64,000 bases of DNA, taken from DASRTE01 sp035656095 (lineage in GTDB: Bacteria > Actinomycetota > Actinomycetes > Jiangellales > Jiangellaceae). Numbering within the stretch: position 1 is the first letter of the stretch; each line of letters opens with the position of its first letter. Below, one piece after another: positions 1 through 8,427 of this stretch. The stretch is taken from assembly GCA_035656095.1 (NCBI GenBank), contig DASRTE010000092.1, positions 12,459 to 76,458 of the forward strand. Reading direction: 5' to 3'. The notes below the pieces were generated by a model, which worked only from the letters and a program-made list of their open reading frames with translations, was not told where the DNA came from and did not search any database. The position numbers and the translations under genes are program-made.

Positions 1-34
1 TGGTGGTGCTTTCTGTGACGTTTCCGTCGTCCAT
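1..34 (-). CDS. 5' end of a minus-strand gene, probably ribonuclease E/G by synteny
   Basis: On the minus strand an ATG at 34 is preceded by GGGAG nine bases upstream and opens a frame reading MDDGNVTESTT that runs off the left edge. Only eleven codons are visible, so the product cannot be recognised from sequence. In actinomycetes the radical-SAM/DUF2344 pair found at 2.9-7.4 kb usually lies just upstream of the ribonuclease E/G gene, followed by rplU and rpmA; a polar, non-conserved N terminus fits RNase E. The identity is inferred from gene order alone. Confidence 0.35.
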   Translation of the reverse strand, partial: MDDGNVTESTT

Positions 35-402
35 CCGGGTGTACTCCCGTCGGCCCTGCCGCGGGGCGCCGCGCCCACGAGGGCGCGCTGCTCGCCACGT
101 CAGGGCTCCTGTCGGCCGCCGGTTCCCGTGACAGGACCGGCGGAGAAGCCTTCGGTCGGCAACGTCCTCCGGGTCGTACCGTCGACGGGCTTCGCAGATC
201 GAACCGCGCCCGCACGCCCAGATTGGGCAGCGTCGCAGTCGGGCTCCACGGATCACCCACCGTGCCGGACGGGCGCGCCGGGCGACCGTTGCGCCAGCCC
301 CGGTCCGCCACGTGGCGTCGGAGCGGCGCGAAGTAGGCCGCACGACGGTGTCCGGCGAGGACGTCGTCGGGTCGGACGGCCGGTGTTCCGTACCGCGCGA
401 CC
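35..402 (-). other. Long untranslated leader of the gene starting at 34
   Basis: No convincing gene lies between the ATG at 34 and the promoter-like box at 409-414. The stretch is GC-rich with short self-complementary patches. If the box is the promoter, the leader is about 370 nt. RNase E genes in other bacteria have long autoregulatory leaders, which would agree with the synteny-based guess, but no specific fold was recognised here. Confidence 0.3.
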
Positions 403-408
403 ACGCCC

Positions 409-414
409 ATTATC
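409..414 (-). promoter_or_regulatory. Extended -10 box (TGC-GATAAT) facing left
   Basis: On the minus strand the sequence TGCGATAAT fits an extended -10 element (TGn plus GATAAT). No good -35 box is seen at 16-18 nt. It lies about 95 nt from the divergent P-type ATPase start at 508 and would drive the gene starting at 34. Confidence 0.35.
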
Positions 415-507
415 GCACATTCGGGCGGTCAGGCGCCTCAGGGCGCCGATGACACGTCCGGGTATCCCCGGATGTGGTCGGCGCTGTCGGCCCCATACGG
501 TTTCCCC

Positions 508-2928
508 ATGACGGGTGCGGAGGACGGTAGGGCCCCCGTCGCCCCGGCGGGCACGCTGGAGATCAGCGCCCGCGGGCTCAGCACCGCCGAGGTCGAGGAA
601 CGCATCACCACCGGCCGGGTCAACGACGTCCCGACCCGGTCGAGCCGCAGCATCGGCGAGATCGTCCGGGCCAACCTGTTCACGCGGATCAACGCGATCA
701 TCGGCGTGCTGTTCGTCCTGGTCCTGTCGGTCGGGCCGATCCAGGACGCGCTGTTCGGCGGCGTGATCATCGCCAACACGCTGATCGGCATGATCCAGGA
801 ACTGCGCGCCAAGCGGACCCTGGACCGGCTTGCGGTGATCGGCGAGGCCAGACCACGGGTCCGCCGGGACGGCGTCACGACTGAGATCGTCCCGTCGGCA
901 ATCGTCCTGGACGACGTGATCGAGCTCGGTCAGGGCGACAAGGTGGTCGTCGACGGCGTCGTCGTCGAGGCCGACGGCCTGGAGATCGACGAGTCACTGC
1001 TCACCGGCGAGGCCGATCCGGTCCTCAAGGTCCTCGGGGAGCCGGTCATGTCCGGCAGCTTCGCCGTCGCCGGGAGCGGCGCGTTCCGGGCGACGAAGGT
1101 CGGCCGTGAAGCCTACGCCGCCCAGCTCGCCGAGGAGGCGACCCGGTTCACGCTGGTCAACTCCGAGCTGCGCAACGGCATCAACAAGATCCTCAAGTTC
1201 GTGACCTACGCGATCATCCCCACCGGTATCGCCTTGATCATCAGCCAGCTCGTTGTGAACGAGGACGACCTGTCCGAGGCGATCCGGCGCATGGTCGCCG
1301 GCCTGGTGCCGATGGTTCCCGAGGGCCTCGTGCTGCTGACCTCGATGGCCTTCGCGGTCGGGGTCATCAGGCTGGGCCGCCGTCAGTGCCTGGTCCAGGA
1401 GCTGCCGGCGATCGAGGGCCTGGCGCGGGTGAGCGTCGTCTGCCTGGACAAGACCGGGACGCTCACGGAGGGCACGATGGACGTGGCCGAGGTGCGTGAG
1501 CTGGCGTCCGGCCTACCGGTGGGAGACATCCTCGGCGCACTGGCGGCGGTGGACTCGCGCCCCAACGCGAGCATGCGGGCGATCGCCGAGGCCTACCCGG
1601 CTCCACCCGGGTGGACGGATACCGCCGACGTGCCCTTCTCCTCGGCACGCAAATGGAGCGGAGCGACGTTCGTCGAGCCGTCGGGATCGACGTCGACCTG
1701 GCTGATCGGGGCGCCGGACGTCCTGCTCTCCGCCGGTGACACGGCACTCGCCGGCGCCGACGAACTCGGCGCCCGTGGCTTGCGCGTTCTCCTGCTCGCG
1801 CAGTCCTCGGTGCCGGTCGACGAGGCCCTCGCCGTACCCGACCGCATGGACGGCCACCTCAGGCCGGCAGCACTGGTGGTGATCGAGCAGCGCCTGCGCC
1901 CGGAGGCGCCGGACACACTGCGCTATTTCGCCGACCAGGGCGTGCAGACCAAGGTCATATCCGGTGACAACGCCGTGTCGGTCGGTGCCGTAGCCTCGGC
2001 GCTCGACATCGAAGGCGCGAGCCACCCGGTCGACGCACGCAGCCTGTCCACGGAGCAGGCGACACTGGCCGACCAGCTCGAGGCGAATGCCATCTTCGGG
2101 CGGGTCAGCCCGCAGCAGAAGCGCGACATGGTGCAGGCGCTGCAGTCGCGCGGACACAACGTGGCGATGACCGGCGACGGCGTCAACGACGTGCTCGCAC
2201 TCAAGGACGCCGACATCGGGGTGTCGATGGGCTCCGGCAGCGAGGCGGCGCGGGCGGTGGCACAGATCGTCCTGCTGGACAACAGCTTCTCGTCGCTGCC
2301 CTCGGTCGTGGCCGAGGGACGACGCGTCATCGGCAACATCGAGCGGGTCGCGAACTTGTTCCTCACCAAGACCGCGTACGCCGTGATCCTCGCCGTGGTC
2401 GTGGTGCTGACCCAGGTCCCGTATCCGTTCCTGCCCCGGCACCTGACCCTGCTCAGCTCGCTCACGATCGGGATCCCCGCATTCTTCCTCGCGCTGGCTC
2501 CGAACACGGAGCGCGCGCGACCGGGGTTCACCCGGCGCGTCCTGCGCTTCGCGATACCCGCGGGCACCATCGCCGCCGCTGCGACGATCTGCTCGTACCT
2601 GTTCGCACGCTCCGTCTACGACGGCGACCTCGATGCCGAGACCTCTGCGGCGACGCTCACCCTGTTCCTGGTCGCGCTCTGGGTGCTCGCGATCATCGCG
2701 CGGCCGTACACGTGGTGGCGGATCCTGCTGGTCCTCGCCATGGGGGCCGGTTTTGCCATCGTCCTCACCGTCCCGTGGCTGCAGGACTTCTTCCAACTCG
2801 ACCTCGTGGGTACGCAGGCGCCCTGGGCCGCCGTGGCCATTGCGGCGCTCGCTGCCGTGGCACTGGAGCTGGTCTGGCGGACGCGCTGGTTCCGGGCCCG
2901 CGACGCCGCCGCCGACGCATCCACCTGA
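508..2928 (+). CDS. ctpE: P-type cation-transporting ATPase, CtpE-like (HAD-IC family)
   Basis: Integral membrane ATP-driven cation pump of about 806 residues. The phosphorylation motif DKTGTLT has its Asp near residue 314, and the hinge motif TGDGVNDVLALKDADIG begins near residue 555. An actuator-domain motif LLTGEAD and the membrane motif PEGLVLL are present, with a C-terminal bundle of hydrophobic helices. Overall length and the PEGLVLL-to-DKTGT spacing match the mycobacterial CtpE group, linked to calcium uptake; the ion here is inferred from that similarity. No N-terminal heavy-metal-binding domain is seen. An in-frame ATG at 472 exists, but 508 leaves more room for a promoter and gives the usual N-terminal length; neither has a strong ribosome site. 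It is followed 3 bases later by the convergent DUF2344 gene. Confidence 0.85.
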   Translation: MTGAEDGRAPVAPAGTLEISARGLSTAEVEERITTGRVNDVPTRSSRSIGEIVRANLFTRINAIIGVLFVLVLSVGPIQDALFGGVIIANTLIGMIQELRAKRTLDRLAVIGEARPRVRRDGVTTEIVPSAIVLDDVIELGQGDKVVVDGVVVEADGLEIDESLLTGEADPVLKVLGEPVMSGSFAVAGSGAFRATKVGREAYAAQLAEEATRFTLVNSELRNGINKILKFVTYAIIPTGIALIISQLVVNEDDLSEAIRRMVAGLVPMVPEGLVLLTSMAFAVGVIRLGRRQCLVQELPAIEGLARVSVVCLDKTGTLTEGTMDVAEVRELASGLPVGDILGALAAVDSRPNASMRAIAEAYPAPPGWTDTADVPFSSARKWSGATFVEPSGSTSTWLIGAPDVLLSAGDTALAGADELGARGLRVLLLAQSSVPVDEALAVPDRMDGHLRPAALVVIEQRLRPEAPDTLRYFADQGVQTKVISGDNAVSVGAVASALDIEGASHPVDARSLSTEQATLADQLEANAIFGRVSPQQKRDMVQALQSRGHNVAMTGDGVNDVLALKDADIGVSMGSGSEAARAVAQIVLLDNSFSSLPSVVAEGRRVIGNIERVANLFLTKTAYAVILAVVVVLTQVPYPFLPRHLTLLSSLTIGIPAFFLALAPNTERARPGFTRRVLRFAIPAGTIAAAATICSYLFARSVYDGDLDAETSAATLTLFLVALWVLAIIARPYTWWRILLVLAMGAGFAIVLTVPWLQDFFQLDLVGTQAPWAAVAIAALAAVALELVWRTRWFRARDAAADAST

Positions 2929-2931
2929 CCG

Positions 2932-3654
2932 CTATCCGCCGTCGTGGAACGGATCGCCGACTGTCGCTTCGTTGAGCGGCCCCTGGGCGAGCCGGGTCGC
3001 GATGTGCGACTGAGCGGGTAGGCCCGCCCCGACCGTGCCGAGCGCCGCGACCAGGTCGTCCGGACGCACGGTCGGCGTCAAGTTCCGGATCACGGCGAGC
3101 AGGACGGGAGCACCGACGTCGCGGTCGGCGGCGAACTCGAGCCGCACGACGGCGGCCCGCGCATCGAGCACCCGTGACCCGTTCTTCGTCAGCCGGCGCA
3201 CCTCGACCGACCCGGCCGCCAGGAACCTGGAGACGGCGGCGGCCAGAGACGTGGGCTCGGCGCCGGGCATCTCGATCCGCCACAGGGACGCCTGGAGCCG
3301 GTCGGCGAGCGGCTCCCCACCCGCGTCGACGACCTCGACCACGTCCAGCCCGGCGGGCAGCGCGGCGTCCAGAGAACGCGCCACGTCGGTCGGATCGCAC
3401 GCCCGGGTCAGCGAGATCTCCAGGTACTCGGCCTCCGAGGCGGCTCCCATCGGCGCGGCACCTGCGTACGACACCTTCGGATGCGGGCTGAAACCCTGCG
3501 AATACGCGATCGGCACTCTGGCGCGACGAAGCGCCCGCTCGAAGGCGCGCTGGAAGTCGCGGTGGCTGGTGAACCGCAGCCGGCCGCGCTTGGCGAAGCG
3601 GACCCGCAGCCGCTGCACCCCCACGGCCTGGTCGCTGTGGCGTCCACGGGTCAC
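2932..3654 (-). CDS. TIGR03936/DUF2344 radical-SAM-associated protein
   Basis: Soluble protein of 240 residues. The N terminus LRVRFAKRGRLRFTSHRDF and the following YSQGFSPHPKVSYAGA are hallmarks of the DUF2344 family, which accompanies or is fused to TIGR03960 radical-SAM proteins; the molecular role is unproven, though an RNA-modification-related job is often suspected. The GTG at 3654 is chosen because GGGAGAG lies nine bases upstream and the family motif follows at once. A longer frame upstream would overlap the divergent oxidoreductase. Its partner lies at 5418-7358, separated by the opposite-strand gene 3786-5186, which breaks the usual adjacency. Confidence 0.8.
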   Translation of the reverse strand: MTRGRHSDQAVGVQRLRVRFAKRGRLRFTSHRDFQRAFERALRRARVPIAYSQGFSPHPKVSYAGAAPMGAASEAEYLEISLTRACDPTDVARSLDAALPAGLDVVEVVDAGGEPLADRLQASLWRIEMPGAEPTSLAAAVSRFLAAGSVEVRRLTKNGSRVLDARAAVVRLEFAADRDVGAPVLLAVIRNLTPTVRPDDLVAALGTVGAGLPAQSHIATRLAQGPLNEATVGDPFHDGG

Positions 3655-3785
3655 GGTCGGATTCTCTCCCAGCGGCCACGACGGCGGCAGCCGGCGCATG
3701 CCGCTGGGCTTCCGACACTCTCCTTGCTGGCAGTGGGGATTTCCGCGTACGTTCGTCTGGATCATCCGGACAGTGGGGGTAGCCG

Positions 3786-5186
3786 ATGACCGATCTCGAT
3801 ACACGTGCGCTGGACAATCTTCGCGGCGCCGTGGCGGGCGACGTGATCGTCCCGTCCGATGCGGGGTACGACGAGGCGCGCACGCTGTTCAACGCCATGA
3901 TCGACCGACGTCCGGCCGTGATCGTCGCGTGCGAGGGCGTGCGCGACGTCGTCACCAGCATCGCCTTCGCCCGTGAGCACGACCTCGAGATCGGTGTGCG
4001 CGGCGGCGGGCACGGCGTTGCGGGCAACGCCCTCAGCGAGGGCGGACTGGTCGTGGATCTGCGCCGGATGAACCAGGTCGTGGTCGACCCCGACGCACGT
4101 CGAGCGATCGTCGGCGGGGGGGCCACGATGAGCCATCTCGACCGGGCCTGCCAGCCCTACGGACTCGCCACGACCGGTGGTCGCGTGTCGACCACCGGGG
4201 TCGGCGGATTCACGCTGGGCGGGGGTACGGGATGGTTCGACCGCACGTTCGGCCTCGCCTGCGACAACCTGCTCGAAGCCGAGGTCGTCGCCGCCGACGG
4301 TAGGGTCGTGCGCGCAGCGGAGGACGAGAACCCGGATCTGTTCTGGGCCCTGCACGGCGGCGGGGGAAACTTCGGCGTCGCCACCTCGCTGACGTTGCGG
4401 TTGCACCCGCTCGCGACGACCACGCTCGGCATGCTGCTGTTCACACCCGAGCGCGGCCCGGACGTCGCGCAGGTCTACCGCGACGTCCTGCTGGGCGGCC
4501 CGGACGAACTGGGTGGCGGGTTCATCTACTTGACCGGCCCCGAGGGCGAGGACTTTGTCCCCGAGCACCTGGTCAACCAGCTGACCCTGGCCGTCGTCGT
4601 CACCTACGCGGGTCCGGAGGACGAGGCGCGGCGAGCCGCTGCGCCCCTCGTCGAGCTGCAGCCCGACGGCCAGATGATCGCGGAGATGCCGCACGCCGAC
4701 CTGCAGTGCGCGCTCGACGATCCGCCCGGCCATCGCAACTACTGGTCCGCGGAGCATCTCGACACGTTCCCCGACCCCGCCGCCGACGCGTTCTGCGCGC
4801 GCGCGGCGGACATGATCGTACCGTCGGCGTCGCAGCACGTGCTCTTCCCGATGGGTGGTGCCACGGCTCGGGGGGACGCCGACTACCCGATCCCCTGGCG
4901 GCGGTCCGCCTGGGTGGTCCACCCGTTCGGGCTCTGGACCGACCCGGCCGACGACGAGCGGGCCATCCGGTGGACCCGCGACGTCCGTGCCGACGTCCAC
5001 CCCTGGGCAACCGGTGCGGTCTACCTCAACTTCATCGGCGACGAGGGCACCGAGCGGATCGTGGCCGGTCTCGGCCAGGACAACTACGACCGGCTCGCGG
5101 CAATCAAGGCGGAGTACGACCCCGAGAACGTCTTCCACCTCAACCACAACATCGCGCCGATCCACCGCGAGCCGTCCACCACCTGA
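3786..5186 (+). CDS. FAD-binding oxidoreductase (berberine-bridge/PCMH type)
   Basis: 466 residues. An N-terminal PCMH-type FAD domain contains RGGGHGVAGNAL, whose His is the usual site of 8-alpha-histidyl attachment to FAD. The second attachment site, normally a Cys in the following TGG-x-x-x-TG stretch, reads TGGRVSTTGVGG and has no Cys, so only single covalent attachment is expected. The C terminus reads YDRLAAIKAEYDPENVFHLN, the berberine-bridge (BBE) end motif. The substrate is unknown; relatives oxidise sugars, alkaloids or polyketides. A G-rich stretch (GTGGGGGTAG) sits before the ATG. It is inserted between two genes that are normally neighbours, suggesting lateral gain. No signal peptide is seen. 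Confidence 0.8.
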   Translation: MTDLDTRALDNLRGAVAGDVIVPSDAGYDEARTLFNAMIDRRPAVIVACEGVRDVVTSIAFAREHDLEIGVRGGGHGVAGNALSEGGLVVDLRRMNQVVVDPDARRAIVGGGATMSHLDRACQPYGLATTGGRVSTTGVGGFTLGGGTGWFDRTFGLACDNLLEAEVVAADGRVVRAAEDENPDLFWALHGGGGNFGVATSLTLRLHPLATTTLGMLLFTPERGPDVAQVYRDVLLGGPDELGGGFIYLTGPEGEDFVPEHLVNQLTLAVVVTYAGPEDEARRAAAPLVELQPDGQMIAEMPHADLQCALDDPPGHRNYWSAEHLDTFPDPAADAFCARAADMIVPSASQHVLFPMGGATARGDADYPIPWRRSAWVVHPFGLWTDPADDERAIRWTRDVRADVHPWATGAVYLNFIGDEGTERIVAGLGQDNYDRLAAIKAEYDPENVFHLNHNIAPIHREPSTT

Positions 5187-5227
5187 TACCAGCGGTCATG
5201 TCGCCAGATCGAGCTGGAGGAGGCGCG

Positions 5228-5261
5228 ATTCCCTTCTACCGGCGCGCCGGTAGAAGGGAAT
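5228..5261. repeat. 34-bp perfect palindrome, no spacer
   Basis: The two 17-base halves (5228-5244 and 5245-5261) are exact reverse complements, centred on GGCGCGCC. It lies between the convergent genes ending at 5186 and 5418. It could act as a bidirectional terminator, a dyad protein site, or a cruciform-prone repeat. No T-tract follows on either side. Confidence 0.8.
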
Positions 5262-5353
5262 GCTCCGCTCGCTCGGGCTGAGCACGAGCCGCACGAACGC
5301 CTGATCGCGCGCATAGGTCGGCGCTGCTGGCCACTTCACCAGGCGAACAGACG

Positions 5354-5381
5354 GTTCACGAGGCGCAGGAGCCTCGTGAAC
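5354..5381. terminator. Terminator-like stem-loop between convergent genes
   Basis: An 11-bp perfect stem (GTTCACGAGGC at 5354-5364, complement at 5371-5381) encloses a 6-base loop GCAGGA. It lies 36 bases past the stop of the minus-strand radical-SAM gene at 5418. With the palindrome at 5228 it gives this 231-bp convergent spacer two strong hairpins; no gene is seen in the spacer. Confidence 0.5.
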
Positions 5382-5417
5382 GGTCCGCCAGGGTGGTGAA
5401 CGTGGTCAACGGCCGGG

Positions 5418-7358
5418 TCAGCCGACGGCGAGTGGGAGCAGCTTCCTGCCGGTCGGGCCGATCTGGATCTCGGTGCCCATCTGCGGGCAGACGCCGCAGT
5501 CGAAGCAGGGCGTCCAGCGGCAGTCGTCCACCTCGACCCCGTCGATGGCGTCGCGCCAGTCCTCCCACAGCCAGTCACGGTCGAGACCGGAGTCGAGGTG
5601 GTCCCAGGGAAGCACCTCGGCGTACTCGCGTTCGCGCGTCGTGTACCAGTCGAGGTCTACCGGCTCGCCGGCCAGCGCAGCCTCCGCCGCGGCGACCCAG
5701 CGCTCGTAGCGAAAGTACTCGCTCCACCCGTCGAAGCGCCCGCCGTCCTCCCACACCGCGCGGACGATCCGGCCGACCCGACGATCTCCCCGTGAGAGCA
5801 AGCCCTCGATGACGCTGGGCCTGCCGTCGTGATAGCGGAACCCGATCGCTCGGGCGTATGCCCGGTCCGACCGGATCGCGTCGCGCAGCATGGACAGCCG
5901 GGTGTCGACGGTCTCGTGGTCGCACTGCCCGGCCCACTGGAACGGCGTGTGCGGCTTCGGCACGAAGCCGCCGATCGACACCGTGCAGCGGATGTCGCGC
6001 CGGCCGGACACCTCCCGTCCCGTGGCGATGACCTTCTTGGCCAGGTCGGCGATCGCGAGCACGTCGTCGTCGGTCTCGGTGGGTAGACCGCACATGAAGT
6101 AGAGCTACACCTGACGCCAGCCGTGCCCGTAGGCGGTCGAGACCGTGCGGATCAGGTCGTCCTCGGTGACCATCTTGTTGATCACTTTTCGCATCCGCTC
6201 GGAGCCGCCCTCCGGGGCGAAGGTCAGCCCTGACCGTCGCCCGTTGCGGGACAACTCGTTAGCCAACGTGACGTTGAACGCGTCGACCCGCGTCGACGGC
6301 AGCGACAGGGAGATGTTGGTGCCCTCGTAGCGGTCGGCCAGTCCGGACGCGATCGAGCCGATCTCGGAGTGGTCGGCGCTCGACAGCGACAGCAGCCCCA
6401 CCTCCTCGAAGCCGGACCGTTCCAGGCCGGTCTGCACCATGTCGCCGATCGTCGTGATCGAGCGCTCGCGCACCGGTCGGGTGATCATTCCGGCCTGGCA
6501 GAAACGGCAGCCGCGGGTGCAGCCTCGGAAGATCTCCACGCTGAACCGCTCGTGCACGGTCTCCGCGAGTGGCACCAGCGGCCGGCGCGGATACGGCCAC
6601 GAGTCGAGGTCCATGACCGTGTTCTTCTGCACCCGCCACGGCACACCGGGCCGGTTCGGCACCACCCGCTGGATGCGGCCGTCGGGCAGGTAGGTCACGT
6701 CGTAGAACCTCGGGACGTACACGCCGCCGCCCGCGGCCAGTCGCAGCAGCAGGCCGTCACGTCCATCCGGGCGCCCTTCGGCCTTCCACTCCCGCACCAC
6801 CTCGGTGATCGCAAGGACCACCTCCTCGCCGTCGCCGAGGACGGCGGCGTCCAGGAAGTCGGCGATCGGCTCGGGGTTGAACGCGGCGTGCCCGCCGGCG
6901 ATGACCACCGGATGTTCGTCCGTGCGCTCGACGGCCTCGAGCGGGATGCCCGCCAGGTCGAGTGCCGTGAGCATGTTGGTGTAGCCGAGTTCGGTGGCGA
7001 AGGAGATCCCCAGCAGGTCGAACGCCGCCACCGGCCGGTGGGCGTCCACGGTGAACTGGCCGATTCCACGCTCGCGCATGAGCGCCTCGAGGTCAGGCCA
7101 GACGGCGTACGTCCGTTCCGCCAGCACGCCCTCCCGCTCGTTGAGCACCTCGTAGAGGATCTGCACGCCCTGGTTGGGCAGGCCCACCTCGTACGCGTCC
7201 GGGTACAACAGTGCCCATCGGACGGTGAGATCGTCGGCGCCCCAGTCCTTGACCGTCGCGTTGAGCTCGCCGCCGACGTACTGGATCGGCTTCTGCACAT
7301 GTGGCAGCAGCGGCTCCAGCCGCGGGAACAGCGACTCGACCGGCCCAGTGCCGGGCAT
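5418..7358 (-). pseudogene. TIGR03960 B12-binding radical SAM protein, interrupted by an in-frame amber codon
   Basis: The frame encodes a 646-codon protein of the TIGR03960 family: an N-terminal cobalamin-binding-like region, the radical-SAM cluster motif CTRGCRFC in GCTRGCRFCQAG, and a C-terminal part with CFDCGVC near the end. A single TAG at 6105-6107 splits it into a 417-residue piece (6105-7358) and a piece whose next ATG is at 6095 (5418-6095). Both pieces are in the same frame; the junction reads GWRQV-stop-LYFMCGLPTETD, where family members have Lys, so one A-to-T change (AAG to TAG) explains it. All else looks intact. Options are a recent nonsense mutation, readthrough, two polypeptides, or a base-calling error. 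Its usual partner is the DUF2344 gene at 2932-3654. Confidence 0.85.
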
Positions 7359-7497
7359 GATCCTGCCTTCCGGACGACGGAGGGACCTGTCGACCCAGGG
7401 TAGACCGGCCTCGGACCGGGGCGTCGTGGTCCCGATCGGCCCGAAGCCGCTGGCCCGGCACGCTCTATGCTCGGCCCGTCCAGGAAGAGAGGCCGCC

Positions 7498-8310
7498 GTG
7501 GGTACGCCGGGCGCACGAGCCGACGTCGGGGTGATCGGCGGGTCCGGGCTCTACTCGCTGGTGGACGACGCCCACGAGGTCGACGTCGACACGCCGTTCG
7601 GCCGGCCCAGCGACGCGGTCGCGGTGGGGCGGGTGGGCGACCGGCAGGTGGCGTTCCTGCCGCGACACGGGCGCGATCATCGCTACCCGCCGCACGCCAT
7701 CCCCTATCGGGCGAACGTGTGGGCGTTGCGATCGCTCGGCGTCCGGCAGATCGTCGCACCGTGCGCCGTGGGCAGCCTGCGTCCCGAGCTCGGGCCGGGA
7801 AGGTTCGTCGTCCCCGACCAGCTCGTCGACCGGACCACGAGGCGGATCCAGACCTTCTACGACCACGGCGCTGTGCACGTGCCGTTCGCCGACCCGTACT
7901 GTCCGGCCGGGCGCGCCGCCGTCGTCGAGCAGGCGCGAGCAGCCGGCCTGGACCCCGTCCATGGCGGCACCATGGTCGTCGTCGACGGCCCTCGCTTCTC
8001 GACCCGCGCGGAATCGCGGTGGTACGCCGCGCAGGGCTGGTCGCTGGTCAACATGACCGGGCACCCGGAGGCCGTTCTGGCCCGCGAGCTCGCCCTCTGC
8101 TTCACCTCCGTGGCCCTCGTCACCGACCTCGATGCCGGGGTCGCCGTCGGCGACACGGTGACGCAGGCGGAGGTGTTCCGCGTCTTCGCGGAGAACACCG
8201 AGCGCATGCGTGCGCTGGTGCTCGACACGATCGCGGCACTCGATCTGGATCGGCCCTGCCCGTGTCCACGCGCCTTGGACGGCATCCGGTTGCCCATCAC
8301 GCTGCCCTGA
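7498..8310 (+). CDS. mtnP: S-methyl-5'-thioadenosine phosphorylase
   Basis: 270-residue cytoplasmic enzyme of the purine-nucleoside phosphorylase/MTAP family, splitting methylthioadenosine with phosphate to adenine and methylthioribose-1-phosphate in methionine salvage. Family signatures: GVIGGSGLYSL at the N terminus, FLPRHGRDHRYPPHAIPYRAN for phosphate and nucleoside binding, GPRFSTRAES, and NMTGHPEAVLARE. The GTG at 7498 is chosen since AGGAAGAGAGG precedes it closely and the glycine-rich motif follows; a longer upstream frame only reads across the divergent gene's promoter region. It might act on other purine nucleosides. Confidence 0.85.
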   Translation: MGTPGARADVGVIGGSGLYSLVDDAHEVDVDTPFGRPSDAVAVGRVGDRQVAFLPRHGRDHRYPPHAIPYRANVWALRSLGVRQIVAPCAVGSLRPELGPGRFVVPDQLVDRTTRRIQTFYDHGAVHVPFADPYCPAGRAAVVEQARAAGLDPVHGGTMVVVDGPRFSTRAESRWYAAQGWSLVNMTGHPEAVLARELALCFTSVALVTDLDAGVAVGDTVTQAEVFRVFAENTERMRALVLDTIAALDLDRPCPCPRALDGIRLPITLP

Positions 8311-8321
8311 CCGTTCGCACC

Positions 8322-8415
8322 TCCGAATGATCACGTTAAGAGGGTGTGTCCCCCCTTTACCAGGTCTGCAGGCCTGGCATCGGCCCCATGGACCCTCTTA
8401 ACGTGATCATTCGGA
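8322..8415. terminator. Long hairpin between convergent genes (24-bp perfect arms)
   Basis: Arms at 8322-8345 and 8392-8415 are exact reverse complements; the left arm begins TCCGAATGATCACG and ends AAGAGGGT. The 46-base interval holds a second small hairpin (CCAGG...CCTGG). It sits between the stop of mtnP (8310) and the stop of the histidine-kinase gene (8428). It is likely a bidirectional terminator and one of three long hairpins here sharing TGATCA. Confidence 0.6.
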
Positions 8416-8427
8416 AGCCCACCGGTT

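Noticed and set aside
128..511. 127-codon plus-strand frame before ctpE
   Set aside because: Arg/Pro-rich composition, no ribosome site, and it overlaps the ctpE start and the leader of the gene at 34.
6105..6107. TAG as a pyrrolysine codon
   Set aside because: The replaced residue is a plain Lys in relatives and no pyl genes or downstream insertion element are visible; mutation or error is simpler.
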